64,000 nt of DNA from Tranzscheliella williamsii (lineage: Eukaryota > Basidiomycota > Ustilaginomycetes > Ustilaginales > Ustilaginaceae), in the NCBI GenBank assembly GCA_023212725.1, contig JALBYF010000047.1, forward strand, positions 62,001 through 126,000. Reading direction: 5' to 3'. The notes under the pieces were generated by a model. That model did not search any database. It was not told the DNA's origin and saw only the letters and a list, made by a program, of their open reading frames with translations. Numbering within the stretch: the first letter of the stretch is position 1; each line of letters starts with the position of its first letter. Made by a program: the position numbers and the translations under genes. Of this stretch, positions 1 through 10,026 are shown piece after piece.

Positions 1-1076
1 GCCTCGCCGTCGCCACCCGCCTGGGGCCAGGTTTCGGCATGTAGCCTCCCGCGCCCCCGGCCGGATCGATAGGTGCACATGGAAATCAGCGTCTCGACAT
101 CGCGCAGCTTGGGCGTCAAGCCGGCGCGTACCACGTTGTCGGACGCGGCCATGCATTCCAGGATCTCGCCTTCGAGATAGGCGTGCGGCTCGTTGGCCTG
201 CAAGAAGAGCGCCTCGCCGGTTGCCAGCGTGTTGATGTTGAGCAGAAAGGTACAAAAGATACCGACGTCGTTGGGAAACTCGGACGAGAGCTTCAGCAGC
301 AGCTTATGCTCCACCTGGGGCACGCCGACAGCGGATGCGTCCTGAAAGCGTTGCGTGATCTCTGCTGCCTTGGCCTGGTAGAGCGCTTTGTCGGAGTGCA
401 TCAGGTTGGAAAAGATGATGCGCAGCATGGGCTTAGCCTGCTCCTCGCTGGCGCTCTCGGCAAGCGCCTGCGCCTGCTGGAACTGTTGCGATGTGAGGCC
501 AACAAGTTGCGAGAATTCAGGCACGGTCTCCAAGAAGCCAACGACTTCGGCCAGCGTCCTGAATCCGCAGAAGCCACGGAACGGTGTCAGGGCGATGGCC
601 ATCTCGGGCTTGTGGTTCGCATCCTTGTACACGTCCGGGCGGTCGGCGTGGAGCTGCTTTGCCAAGGTCTTGTCCGGGTGCGCTTGAATGCTCAGCGCTT
701 TTCCCACGGACAGCACCTTGAAGAGGAATGGCAGCTGTCCCGGCTCTTCCTGTGGGAACTTTTGAAGAATCGGCTCCCCTATCAACTGCGGGTTCTGCTC
801 GAGATAGGATGCCAGACTTGGGTACGGGGCCTCGGCATGGGACGGCGGAACGATTTTGCTGGGACAGCTGGGGTGCGTGCCCATCCACAGCTCGGCGTAG
901 GGGGTGGAGGCGTCTGGCTTGAAACGAAGCTCTGGCGTGGCAGCAGCATAGCGGGCTACGCTGCATTGTTGCCCCTTGATTCCCCAGTCGTAGGACTGGA
1001 CGCCGGGCACAAGGCGAAACACAGCGCCATACGGGGCCGAAGCAGAGGACGAGGGCACGGCGGAAGGAGAAGTCAT
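1..1076 (-). CDS. PMI1: Mannose-6-phosphate isomerase (3' end outside window)
   Basis: Type I phosphomannose isomerase, a zinc enzyme that interconverts fructose-6-P and mannose-6-P and so feeds GDP-mannose, glycosylation and cell-wall mannan. The frame opens at the ATG at 1076-1074 and stays open to the left edge, giving 358 codons of the roughly 430-440 usual in fungi, so the C-terminal part lies outside. Visible family motifs are YDWG near residue 29, the zinc/substrate motif QAHPDK near residue 130, NHKPEMAIAL near 157, and QANEPHAYL near 295, followed by ECMAASDNVVRAGLTPK. Together these cover the zinc ligands (Gln, His, Glu, His) of the family. No intron is needed. The long open frame on the opposite strand here is a GC-rich shadow. 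Identity is secure; only the missing end limits the call. Confidence 0.95.
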   Translation of the reverse strand, partial: MTSPSAVPSSSASAPYGAVFRLVPGVQSYDWGIKGQQCSVARYAAATPELRFKPDASTPYAELWMGTHPSCPSKIVPPSHAEAPYPSLASYLEQNPQLIGEPILQKFPQEEPGQLPFLFKVLSVGKALSIQAHPDKTLAKQLHADRPDVYKDANHKPEMAIALTPFRGFCGFRTLAEVVGFLETVPEFSQLVGLTSQQFQQAQALAESASEEQAKPMLRIIFSNLMHSDKALYQAKAAEITQRFQDASAVGVPQVEHKLLLKLSSEFPNDVGIFCTFLLNINTLATGEALFLQANEPHAYLEGEILECMAASDNVVRAGLTPKLRDVETLISMCTYRSGRGRGRLHAETWPQAGGDGE

Positions 1077-2482
1077 GCTGCCAGCGTCGTTCTGAGAAAC
1101 AGATCTGCTGGAGGAGGGAGCAAGATGGTGGAAGAGACAGGAAAGCCTCTGGCTAGTCATCCGACCTTTGCTGCTGGTAGCCGTAGTTGCGGCACCTTGG
1201 ATAGCGTCCGCAACGGAAGCGTAAAGCGACGATGAGAAGCAAGGATAAGATGGCCGACGCACGTTCGGTGAGTAGCGCCGAATTGCCCGAGCTAGCCGCA
1301 CTTTCTATTTCCAGCTGAGGTCGGCCGGAATACCATAACTACGCTCATCTTGAATTTCGATCTGATCGATAGATTATCGATGAATTACCATCATCATTAT
1401 CGTAAGTGGTGCTCACCTTCGGCCCTTTTGGCGAGACATCGCCGAGCTAGTAGGCGGCATCATCATTGTAAATCCCATCACGAAGTTCGTAGGTGAATAC
1501 CGTACTACACTAGCTTGCTTCACCAGCTAGTAGTAGATCTCACTACGGTTCTCGCGCCCTTGGACTCGCGCCTTGTAACCATCTGTAAGCAGATCGATCC
1601 CAGCTCGTTCCAGCTCGTTCCAGCTCGAGTCCAGCTCGATTCCAGCGTGATTCTATTTGAACACTAGTGGGTGGGTGTTCCGGCCGATCCCTCACACTAG
1701 ACGATCCTACATGAAAGAAGGCAAACTGGTCAGGCATTCATTGCCTTGCGAATGTGGCAGAGGGTGAATGGATTTCTGAGTGGAAAAGTTTGATATCCAG
1801 CAACTGAACTGGCTGATTCCATCGCGTTTATAGGATCCCGTAAGTAACCGCCTGTCAAACCGCAAGCTTCCGTCCCGATCTCCGCCCGATGGAAACGCCT
1901 CACGGTGATGAAAGAGACAACGCTGGCGTCGTGCCCCTACTATTACTGCGCGAGGTCTTGGTTCTACAGTTGTGAGTACACAGGGCGAAGCAGCCCATCT
2001 GCCGTGCGAAAAAGGATCTCGGTTCGACAGTCAACATGGCGACGGGCACCTCATTCCTAACCAGCCGCAGAGGGGTCTCACCAACCCCTTTCAAGGACAC
2101 TTGCACTGTCTCACACCACACGCCATCTGATGATCTGCTCGAACTTCGATTTGGGCCGTTCCCCTACGTTGCCCCTACGCGCCAACACATTTTCTTTAAA
2201 TATGACTATGAATGACCGACTCTGCTTGAAACTCTGGTGTGGGTAAGGATGCCCCTACGACTATGTGGCCTGCTGATGCTGCCAGCATATACGCGATAGC
2301 GATGCGCCTCAGCTCACGTGGATTGGTGGACAGCAGCCAGCCGCATCCCAAGTCAGGAACCTGACCGGCATCTTAGGCTAAGCTGTGTTCATAGCGATGC
2401 AGAGGATGGATAACCTACAATCGGAAGGGTATGCACCGAGGCGCGTCATTCGAGCTGGCCGAGTATTCTCTCAAGCCATCTA
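1077..2482. other. Intergenic, gene-poor stretch
   Basis: Between PMI1 and the secreted-protein gene. I find no ORF with recognisable content. It carries the PMI1 promoter (PMI1 is read leftward) and the 3' flank of the next gene. Composition is more AT-rich than in the genes, and it holds a short tandem array at 1601-1646. Confidence 0.5.
1601..1646. repeat. Short degenerate tandem repeat
   Basis: Four to five copies of a 10-11 bp unit beginning CAGCTCG. The first two copies (CAGCTCGTTC) are identical and the later ones diverge. It lies in the non-coding stretch upstream of PMI1. It looks like a simple minisatellite; no function can be read from it. Confidence 0.7.
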
Positions 2483-3085
2483 CTAGGCATTGCGCTCGGG
2501 AGATGAGCGTGGAGCCGCTGCCGCCGGGTCAGACCCGGCCAAGTCCGCCGGCGCTGTCTTGGTGGAAGCTCCTGCGTCTGTAGCAGGCTTCAGTTCGGCT
2601 TGTGCTTTCTTCTCGGCTCTGCTTAGGCTCATGAGTCCCTTCACTGCAGCTCTGAACCTCGTTTGCGAGGACGAAACCCTAGATTCCGCGATACGCTCTA
2701 GCCGACGGCCTCGTGCCACGCTGGAAGTCCCAGTCGTCTTCCGCACGCCGCCACCAGAGACGCCTAGTGGATTTCGGCCTGTGTTGATCCTAAGACGTTC
2801 GAATATCGGCGGTCGAGTCAGCGTGGGCCTCTGGAGTCTGGAGCGTCTAAACTGGGCGGTGATGGCCTCCATCTCAGACGATTCAGCTGCAGAGCTTGAG
2901 GGGGTGGGAGAGGAGCGGTCCATGTCCATTTCGCTGCCGAGCTTCTCAGCAACCTCTTCAACCTCGCCTGCCAATTCTTTACCGACCTCTTCACCACCAA
3001 CAGGGATGGGTGCTCCTGACGTGAGTATGGCGCACGCCATCAGGGCGAGGAGAAGAAGGAGCTGTAGTCGCTGGTGTTGCTTCAT
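2483..3085 (-). CDS. Small secreted protein, candidate effector
   Basis: Predicted 200-aa protein with a clear signal peptide: basic MKQHQR start, leucine-rich core LLLLLALMACAILTSG, and a likely cleavage before APIPVGG. The mature part is acidic at first (about residues 31-70, many Glu/Ser), then basic with Arg pairs that could be Kex2 sites (RR near residue 80, RGRR near 127). It has no cysteine after the signal region, no membrane segment and no domain I recognise. The start is ATG at 3085-3083, with a TATATAAA box about 58 nt upstream on the same strand. It has the hallmarks of a smut candidate effector (short, secreted, no known homology), but that role is inference. It is divergent from the second secreted-protein gene at 4157. 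Confidence 0.65.
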   Translation of the reverse strand: MKQHQRLQLLLLLALMACAILTSGAPIPVGGEEVGKELAGEVEEVAEKLGSEMDMDRSSPTPSSSAAESSEMEAITAQFRRSRLQRPTLTRPPIFERLRINTGRNPLGVSGGGVRKTTGTSSVARGRRLERIAESRVSSSQTRFRAAVKGLMSLSRAEKKAQAELKPATDAGASTKTAPADLAGSDPAAAAPRSSPERNA

Positions 3086-3142
3086 GATCCGCTTGACGAT
3101 GGTTTATGAGGAATTGCCGCTCTCGCACCTGGCAACCACGAC

Positions 3143-3150
3143 TTTATATA
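3143..3150 (-). promoter_or_regulatory. TATA box of the 200-aa secreted-protein gene
   Basis: TATATAAA on the minus strand, about 58 nt upstream of the ATG at 3085. Most other genes in the window lack such a clear box, which suggests a regulated gene. Confidence 0.55.
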
Positions 3151-4060
3151 GTTGATGGCGCCGATCTGGCCCCTCGCAGACGCATCGCAACCACCACGCC
3201 TGCGCTTCTCATGAAGACCCCGTCCCGCTGCGAAGTGCAAATGGGGACCACCAGGCGCAACTACAATCCAGCTTGGATGGCTCGCGTCCCACAGTGTGCC
3301 TCTTCCTTTATGAACACGGCGAGGATGGCTTCTCAGCAAGCTTGGCTGCGTTCGAGGTCACTTTTCCTGGTGGCAACCCCGCACACAGGGTTCCACATCT
3401 GGATCTATCAATTCGCAGCGTGCCGCGGTCTCCTTACGTGATGTTGTCCTCTTTCCCCTTAGCGCTACACTTCCCTCCAGCTGCGACACTTCTATGTACC
3501 TCGCAGTTACGGGCTGTGCCCACCATATCGCACCTAACTATGTATTGTGGCTTACCGCGCCACGATGTCATTAACGCTGTTATACCGCTGATCCGAAGGG
3601 CAGAAGACCAGTTTTGTCCGGAGGCCTAATTAGGTTATAGCGGTAGCAGTGCAGCTTCATCCTGCACACGACCCAGGTCGATCGAGGCTTGGGGCTTGCA
3701 TGTTGCACGAAACGGTGACATTCGGTGGGCAGCAGCAGGCCGTGGGAAGGGGCCAGATCTGGTTTATGAAGCGCGCTCCAGCCAGCATTGATAAGGGCAA
3801 ATAAACCAGTGAGTACGGCCGAAGGAATGTGGGAAGAGCAGAGTGTCCCATCACTCATAGTGGATAGGGCTGAGGAGCCGTCCCTAGCGACGACCAGCCT
3901 GCGAGTGCGAAGGTCTCCGGCTAGCTTATGAAGCGCACACATGCCAGTGCCGGGCCCGAATTCCTACTGCGGAGGGCTCAGAAGAGCAACATGTGGCCCT
4001 ATGGACGGCGCTTGAGTTGTAAACACCTGCGCATGCGCCTTTATACAGCTGGCAGCGACG
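3151..4060. other. Shared upstream region of two divergent secreted-protein genes
   Basis: About 900 bp between the two TATA boxes. The open frames here are short and have no coding character. It probably contains the regulatory sequences of both divergent genes. No specific binding site could be assigned. Confidence 0.45.
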
Positions 4061-4067
4061 TATAAAA
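4061..4067 (+). promoter_or_regulatory. TATA box of the second secreted-protein gene
   Basis: TATAAAA lies 90 nt upstream of the ATG at 4157, with a pyrimidine-rich stretch between them, as expected for a transcription start region. Confidence 0.55.
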
Positions 4068-4156
4068 CGGTCGTGGTAGTACTACTCGGTCCTGCCTTCA
4101 CTCTCCTACCTCTCCCACCACTATCCAGCAGCAATTCTCCGATCTACAAGTGCGCG

Positions 4157-4700
4157 ATGCTCCGTATCATGTTGGCCCGACTTACAGTACTGCTTGCAAT
4201 GGCTTCCGTGGCCAGCGGCCTCCAGGAGCCACACCCGGAGTTGGTCCGTGGAACTATGGACGACGGCGTGTGGAAAGATCACTGCTTCCCCACCGCCAAG
4301 CCAGGCGTACTGTGTGCGAGCACGTCCCATCCCTACGAGTGGTATGCCGTAGACAATCATTCCGGCTCGGACAAAACCGATATGCCCAAGCTCGTGTTCT
4401 CCGGCCTAGCGCACTGTAAGCAATCCCCCGCGACCCCGTCAAGATGCGCGCCTTTCTGATCAGGACACTGACGCTAGCCTACACCTCTCTATGACGCGTG
4501 GGTGCTATCGACGAGCAGTTTATTTCGTGCAATGCAACCCAGGCCTTACGTTACACGGCGGTGACGGGGTTGGGAAAAGTCTATTCATCACCATCGTTAA
4601 GAGAGAAACGATGGAAAAGGCCGACTGCTGCCGTTACACTGTTTTCGGACACGAGGGAGAGCGTACCACGTGCCCTGGTGACAGCTGGCCTCAGCTCTGA
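4157..4700 (+). CDS. Small cysteine-containing secreted protein, two exons, candidate effector
   Basis: Exon 1 is 4157-4415 and the proposed exon 2 is 4519-4700, giving 146 aa. Exon 1 starts MLRIMLARLTVLLAMASVASG, a typical signal peptide, with mature sequence from about LQEPHPE. The open frame extends upstream only from a GTG, so the ATG at 4157 is taken. The intron has donor GTAAGC at 4416, a CTGAC branch site near 4469 and acceptor CAG at 4516-4518; GAG ending at 4515 keeps the same frame and adds one residue. The spliced mature protein has six cysteines (DHC, VLC, VQC, DCC, TTC), enough for three disulfides. Without splicing the frame stops at 4459. No known domain is recognised. Exon 2 is less certain than exon 1, and the role is unknown. 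Confidence 0.55.
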
Positions 4701-5355
4701 ATAGCATCCCGCGCCCACCTCGCCCTTCCCGCACCACCACCGCCATATGGCCGAGCGTGCAGTATGTCTTAGAACGCCGTCAGGATTCACAGGTTGTAGT
4801 GGGCAGACCCCTTGCGTAAAGAAGAGTTGGTTCTGGTGGCGACGCCCGAAGGAAAGGAAGGCACGGCTGTGCGGTGCTTCCGACGTGTGCTACTGAGCAT
4901 ATCAGACGCTTGGCTCGAGACAGAAGATACGGGCTGTGGGCGAGTTCGCAACGTGGGCGACCGCCGATGAGGTGCCTATGCTTGCTCAGACTAGTAAATG
5001 AGATAGTATCCAGGCCGTCTGACCGCTTCGGCAACTTATGAGACAAAGGATGTAGGGCTTCTGCTTGAGATACTGCAATCACTCCGCGGTCCCAACACCT
5101 CGAGATCTCTCAACACAAGGGATTCATGATGCTCTCTGTCTCTACATGTCCCGTGTCTCCTTCCATTCAACGCTGGCCGAGGCTTTCTTCTATCGTTGCA
5201 TCCTCGCGCTCGTAGAGGCATCTTGCCCTTTACCGCAAAAGCAATGTGGTCCGAGGACATTGAGGCCCATCAACCAGGTCTTCTCGATTCATAAAAATTC
5301 GAATTCTGACGTTGGAACCCTTCGCATAGAATGGAATTTAACGACAATGAAAGCA
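4701..5355. other. Intergenic
   Basis: Convergent 3' flanks of the secreted-protein gene and the membrane-protein gene. Several short frames exist but none has a signal peptide, domain or consistent codon use. I see no gene. Confidence 0.4.
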
Positions 5356-7191
5356 TCAAGGCGATTGTGCGGCCCGTTGTGTGGCTCCTGGTCGCTGTGT
5401 CAATGTAGTCTGGCTGCTACTGTCTTGTGAAGCTGTGCCTTTCCGATACGTGGTCCTGAGTTCGGTCCTCTGGAGCGTCTCGTTACCTTGTTCGTCCGCG
5501 ACACGCTTGACTTCTACGTCTAGTGCCAGGAGCACTGAGCCGTCCGCCTGTAGCTCACCTCCGATCTCCCTGGATTTGCGGAGTTCGTACTGTGCAGTCC
5601 AAGCACACCGAAGCGCCAGGTAGAACGACCAGGTGGCACTGGCGCCGAGGAGCGGCGAGAAGAGGAGCAGAAGTAGCACGGTCCGCGCCTGGAACTCCAC
5701 CGTCTTGCTGGAAGACCGTCTCGTGTCTGACGCAGGGAGGACGTCGTCGGTATCGACGCGTGCAGCTGTGACGGCGTGCTGATCTGCTCGTGCAAACATG
5801 CTGAGCCAAAACCCGCTCTCGAGGGCGATATACACCACAGAGCTGAGAGCTACGCAAATATGATCGAGGCTGATCGAGCTCTGGGCTGGATGGCGGGAGA
5901 AGGCCTCGGCGAGTAAGCTCTTGAATAGTTGTGAGCCGCGCTGCACCAGGGTGGATCCAGCAGTCTCTTCAAGATTTCGCCAACAATTGAAAATCAGCCA
6001 AAAGCGGAGCGCAACGCTGACGATGCCAAGGGCGGCGTATGCTGCCGCCGCTTTCCTGTGCGAGCCTTGGCGGCCTAGACTGGCAGATCGGCCGCTGTGA
6101 GGTCGACGTCTGTTTTTAGGCCACACTGCAACGATTAGAGGCTGCATATGCATCAGCATGACACGTGAAAAGGTATGAGGGTGGCTCAAGACCGAAGCGA
6201 GCCCAGCGGAAACCCAGATAGGCACGCTGAGGCTGTCTAAGAAGGCCACAATGGATCGAATTGCCGTCGCTACCGCAGTGACTCGATGGACAGTGACCGT
6301 AGTGATTAGCTTGCCGCTCTGGTGGATGGCTGGTCTATCGCCAGCCTCCTCACTACCCGAGCCAAGGTCCCGATCTTGCACCTTCTTCGCCGCCAAGGGA
6401 GGCATGTTATGTTGAGGATGAGCGGACAAGAGCTCTGTGGTATCAAGGCGGCAGAGGACGGCCAGATTGAAGAGGTTGAAAGCGAAGCTGATCGCTACGA
6501 GCTGGCCAAGCGCCATGAAAACCGAGACATGCGATATTCGTAGACGATGTGCTTCATGGTGAAGGAAGAGGGCCCAAGCTCCCACTGTGATGAGGCAGAT
6601 TTCGCTGCTCCACCACCAGGATGCATGGCCGTTGATGACCTCCATCCAGGCCTCCTTGAACAGGCTGATGGAGCCGAGCCACTGTGAGACTCGAAGGAGC
6701 GACAGCTGCAGAGCGGGGACAAGGTTTGAGGGAGTCGACAGGTCGAACTTTGGCGGCAGAGGTGGCAGGGGAAACGAGGTGAGATGGCATCTTTCGAGGT
6801 AGGAGACGTAGGAATAGCGCAAAAAGGCGATCATATAGTACCACGTCGAGACCAAGCTAAGCAGGGCCAGGAGGGCCACGACACGCTTAGCATTCGTGGC
6901 CTTGGCCTTGAACGCCCATGCTGAGAGGCCGACCAGGCTATCAGCTATGGGCGCGCTTGTGATGGTAGATGATGGGGCAGAAACGATCGCCTTGTTGAGG
7001 CCTTGCTTGTCTTGCTGCTGTGGCCGAGCGCTTTGGATGTCGCTGTGATGCTTCTTGGTGGCAATCTGAAGCGCCTTTACCGTCAAGGCAGTGTTGAGGG
7101 TCAGATAACCTAGCAAAATCAAGAGATTGGGCTCGATTATGGTCCGGAGCAAGGGGAAGAAGCCCGTCTCGTAGGGCGTGAGGGCAGTCAT
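5356..7191 (-). CDS. Multi-pass membrane protein of unknown function
   Basis: 611 aa, intronless, ATG at 7191-7189. Hydrophobic segments that look membrane-spanning occur near residues 17-40 (NLLILLGYLTLNTAL), 103-125 (VVALLALLSLVSTWYYMIAF), 195-215 (EICLITVGAWALFLHH), 222-247 (VFMALGQLVAISFAFNLFNL), 312-335, 383-400, 450-470 and 505-530 (VLLLLLFSPLLGASATWSF). Long Ser/Gln-rich hydrophilic loops separate them, and the C-terminal tail (about 540-611) is hydrophilic and Thr/Gln-rich. The segment MALGQLVAISFAFNLF is the best candidate for a conserved core. I do not recognise the family; no transporter or receptor signature is evident. The length and clean open frame make it a real gene. Confidence 0.75.
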   Translation of the reverse strand: MTALTPYETGFFPLLRTIIEPNLLILLGYLTLNTALTVKALQIATKKHHSDIQSARPQQQDKQGLNKAIVSAPSSTITSAPIADSLVGLSAWAFKAKATNAKRVVALLALLSLVSTWYYMIAFLRYSYVSYLERCHLTSFPLPPLPPKFDLSTPSNLVPALQLSLLRVSQWLGSISLFKEAWMEVINGHASWWWSSEICLITVGAWALFLHHEAHRLRISHVSVFMALGQLVAISFAFNLFNLAVLCRLDTTELLSAHPQHNMPPLAAKKVQDRDLGSGSEEAGDRPAIHQSGKLITTVTVHRVTAVATAIRSIVAFLDSLSVPIWVSAGLASVLSHPHTFSRVMLMHMQPLIVAVWPKNRRRPHSGRSASLGRQGSHRKAAAAYAALGIVSVALRFWLIFNCWRNLEETAGSTLVQRGSQLFKSLLAEAFSRHPAQSSISLDHICVALSSVVYIALESGFWLSMFARADQHAVTAARVDTDDVLPASDTRRSSSKTVEFQARTVLLLLLFSPLLGASATWSFYLALRCAWTAQYELRKSREIGGELQADGSVLLALDVEVKRVADEQGNETLQRTELRTTYRKGTASQDSSSQTTLTQRPGATQRAAQSP

Positions 7192-7872
7192 GGCGGTTCC
7201 GATGATTGGATCAGAGCGGAAGCTACCGATGGCGGCGCTTGCCTATAAGTCACACCCGCGAGGCTGCGCACGGTCCTCTAGTCGAGGATGCTCGAGTGGC
7301 TGATGGAGCGGCCGGTTTGCAGTACGTAGTAGATCGATAACTAGTCGGTTTGAAAGCTCCGATGGCTATGAGAGACGATTCTTTGTCGCGATGCAGTCAC
7401 GCGGATGGTGGCCGATGGCCAACGAGACTCAGCCGTTCCCGCCTTTCGAAGAATCACAATTCGCAGCTTGATCGGATCGCTCCGCCTAGCTCAATTCGGT
7501 GGCTTTGTAACCCACTCTACCGTTGCAGTTGCTTTGCGGACGAGGATAAGAAGAGCTAGTGCAGCACTGCACAGTAGAATACATTGCACACTCAGCAAGC
7601 TGAAGCTGAGGGAAACAAGGAGAATCGAGAGTTGAGGTCGGCCCAACCGTCATCAAAATAGCTGGGCAACAATTGTGAATGTGAATAATGAATGCAGCCA
7701 AACCTCGGGAGACGGCGATAGGGAGTGCGAGAAATGCCACTTCGAGGCGACAAAGTTGCACGGCGGCGCTAGACACTGGGCTCTGTATGCCACTTGGGGA
7801 GTACATGGACGCTAGAGTGCCTGTTCTGCCGCTTCTCCGTCGTCCATTGCCGTCAGAGGTAGCGCAGTCTGG
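7192..7872. other. Divergent promoter region
   Basis: Lies between two divergent genes (the membrane protein to the left, CGI121 to the right). Nothing coding is recognised. Confidence 0.45.
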
Positions 7873-8813
7873 ATGGAGTCAATATTGCTGCCGGCCTCGC
7901 TGCCTGCACCGCTGCGGCAGGTGCATCTGGCGCACTTTTCTGCGCTTGATCCGGCGACGCAGTCATCCCGCATCATCGAGCGCATCATTGGCGCCTCCAA
8001 GCTGCCCACCGCCGCCGCCGCCGATCGCACGGCTAGCGAGGCAGAGGTGGAGCAGGCGAACCTCGAAAGGGCGCGGCTGGACTTTGCCTTTCTGGATCCG
8101 ACCAAGCTGTGCTCCAAGCGGCATGTGCTGTCTGCTGTGCTGCAAGCCGCTGTCGTCTGCAGTAGGAGCTGGGACGAGGCGCGCGCCAGCTTCACAGAGG
8201 GCGAGGGCAGCATCGGCGGGATGAAGAGCAAAACACCACACTCGGAAGTCATCTATATGCTCAACCCAGGCAATAACGTAAGTGCTCCGCCACGTCACAT
8301 CAGTCCCGTACCCATGTGTCGCCGCTCACCGGTTCTTTTCCATCGCCTCATCCTGTGTCACCATCTGCTCTGGGCACCCAGGTCGGCGAGTCGCTGAAAA
8401 GGTTCGGCTTGTCTCCCAAGTCGACATCCTTATTGCTGGTCAAGTTCTCACCGCCCGACGCCGACCGCGCAGCTATCCTGCGGAGCATGATCGACGTCGT
8501 CAACCCCGGCCTCGACGCCGTCTCACAGCGCTCGAATCTCACAGTGCCGCCAACGGACAGCAACTCTTCTCCGATCGACATCGACCAGCCCATCCGCTAC
8601 GGTCGGTTCCTGCTGCACGCCGGTGCTGGCGCCCACCACCCTTCGTCCACCGCTCCAACGAGCGTAACGGACTGGAAGGAACTCAACAAGATCTACAAGC
8701 TGCAGCTCCCGTCCAACGTTCTATCTTCCTCGTTTGACGACAGGCCACGTGCGCTGGAGCCGTTCGAAGAGATTATATGCACCAGCGTCGCCATGAAACT
8801 GATCGCCGCCTGA
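7873..8813 (+). CDS. CGI121: EKC/KEOPS complex subunit CGI121, two exons
   Basis: Exons 7873-8277 and 8382-8813; the intron has donor GTAAGT at 8278 and acceptor CAG at 8379-8381. The product is 278 aa. CGI121 (TPRKB in animals) is the small KEOPS subunit that binds the Bud32/PRPK kinase and tRNA, in the complex that makes N6-threonylcarbamoyladenosine on ANN-decoding tRNAs; fungal KEOPS is also tied to telomeres. Family features are an N-terminal [14 protein letters not shown] block, the region around [14 protein letters not shown], and the diagnostic [13 protein letters not shown], which splices directly to [10 protein letters not shown] and then LLLVKF. The C terminus [15 protein letters not shown] also fits. 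It is somewhat longer than yeast Cgi121 because of a Ser/Pro-rich insert around residues 185-235. Confidence 0.92.
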
Positions 8814-9125
8814 CTGCCAATACCATTGCTATGCACCGTGCTCGTCCGCGGACCCTGATGCGTCTCAGTCTCGTTTCTAAACTCGCACCGGAGCGCCTCG
8901 CAGCCGAGCACGCTGCGTGGTCAGCTCTCCTGGTGGCACCGGTACACGCTTCGGCATCTCACTGCAGATGCGAGACGCTGCCGCACGCAATCCAAGAGCG
9001 GCGCTGCCTCGCGCTGTTCCTCCTGAGCCTGCACCTGCACAGGCCGATCGATGCCAAAGCGAGTTGAGAGTAGATAGATTGCAGGTGCAGGTGAAGGTGG
9101 CGGGGGATCTGCCCGTTGAGGCGCT
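8814..9125. other. Convergent intergenic region
   Basis: Short 3' flanks of CGI121 and the convergent NDUFB7 gene. No gene seen. Confidence 0.45.
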
Positions 9126-9653
9126 TTACTCTTCGCTAGCCTCGCGCTGTTCCTTTTTCAGGCGAGAAAGCTCCCTTTGCCTTCGGAGGAAGCTGTTGCA
9201 GACGGGCGGCGAGCGTGGTCAGCATCAGCCGAGCAAGAGGCAAGCGCTGGACACCCATCCCACATTGCGATGTACTTACTCGTCGTATTGGCATTTTTCG
9301 TATGTGTGGCTGGGGGGGACGGGGTCGTGATGGGGGGGAGTGCGATGCGGGTATCGATGGTCAGTCGGTATGTGCGGGCGGGCTGGTAGACCAAGCGTGG
9401 ATTGCTTACCGTTCGTCCTCGCACTTCCAGGGAGCATAGAGCGTCTGCTTTCGGCACCTGTTCAGCGGGATCAGTAGTCTGTCGTGGTAAGCAGAAGCAT
9501 GATGCGGCTGCGTGTCAGTAAGCTAGAGCGAGGTCGGGGCGCAGAGCACAGAGCAGAGCGGACGTACGCGGAACACTGGTCTCTGAAGCCGAGCGGCAGC
9601 CGGGCGGCATTGGACTCCTCGACAGAGGCGGTATGCGTCGATGCGTCGGCCAT
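9126..9653 (-). CDS. NADH:ubiquinone oxidoreductase B18 subunit (NDUFB7), four exons
   Basis: Exons in transcript order are 9653-9568, 9478-9410, 9309-9280 and 9192-9126. The three introns are 89, 100 and 87 nt, with donors GTACGT, GTAAGC and GTAAGT and AG acceptors. The spliced product is 83 aa, starting MADASTHTAS. It carries the CHCH fold of complex I subunit B18, with twin CX9C motifs: CSALLIPLNRC and CEDERHTYEKC. It then continues QYDDFLRRQRELSRLKKE, which matches fungal orthologues. It acts on the intermembrane-space side of complex I and would be oxidised by the Mia40 import route. The reading frame runs through all four exons. The in-frame ATG further upstream (9761) is disfavoured because the family starts close to the first CX9C motif. 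The presence of this gene implies an energy-conserving complex I. Confidence 0.93.
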
Positions 9654-10026
9654 GGTGTCGAGCGCTACGTTGCTGGGTTGGGCAAGGGCAGTTGGACGCG
9701 ATGCGAGGCGAGGCGACCTCAGCGCAGCCGTCGATATGCCTCCCATCAACGTTGCGACCATGGCGGATCCTCAAGCGGGTCACGTGCGCACCCTTCACAA
9801 TTGCCGTTCGCTGTTTTTGCTTTCTCGTGCGAAAAGGCAGTCACAATCTTACATGACACTTGCTCTTATGTGAGAACTCCACACGGCACCGATCGGGCGT
9901 AACATAAGATGCGGTCTATATCTTCGTCCGCGGCTTCGGGAGTCATCTTGAGGAGACCACTTGCGCAGCATCGTCTTTGCGCTGCTCCACCACCCTACCC
10001 CGCTACTGTACGCGACGAGACCGATC
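9654..10026. other. Divergent promoter region
   Basis: Upstream sequence of NDUFB7 (leftward) and of the small mitochondrial-like gene (rightward). No coding feature recognised. Confidence 0.45.

Noticed and set aside
183..1235. 350-codon open frame on the plus strand
   Set aside because: Antisense to PMI1. Its composition is that of a GC-rich mirror frame, and the minus strand carries clear phosphomannose isomerase motifs.
3580..3942. 120-codon minus-strand frame
   Set aside because: No signal peptide or domain, and no consistent codon use; lies in the shared upstream region of two divergent genes.
4498..4704. Alternative frame for exon 2 of the cysteine-containing secreted protein
   Set aside because: Does not match the phase left by the 4416 donor. 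The frame ending at 4700 does, and it gives six cysteines.
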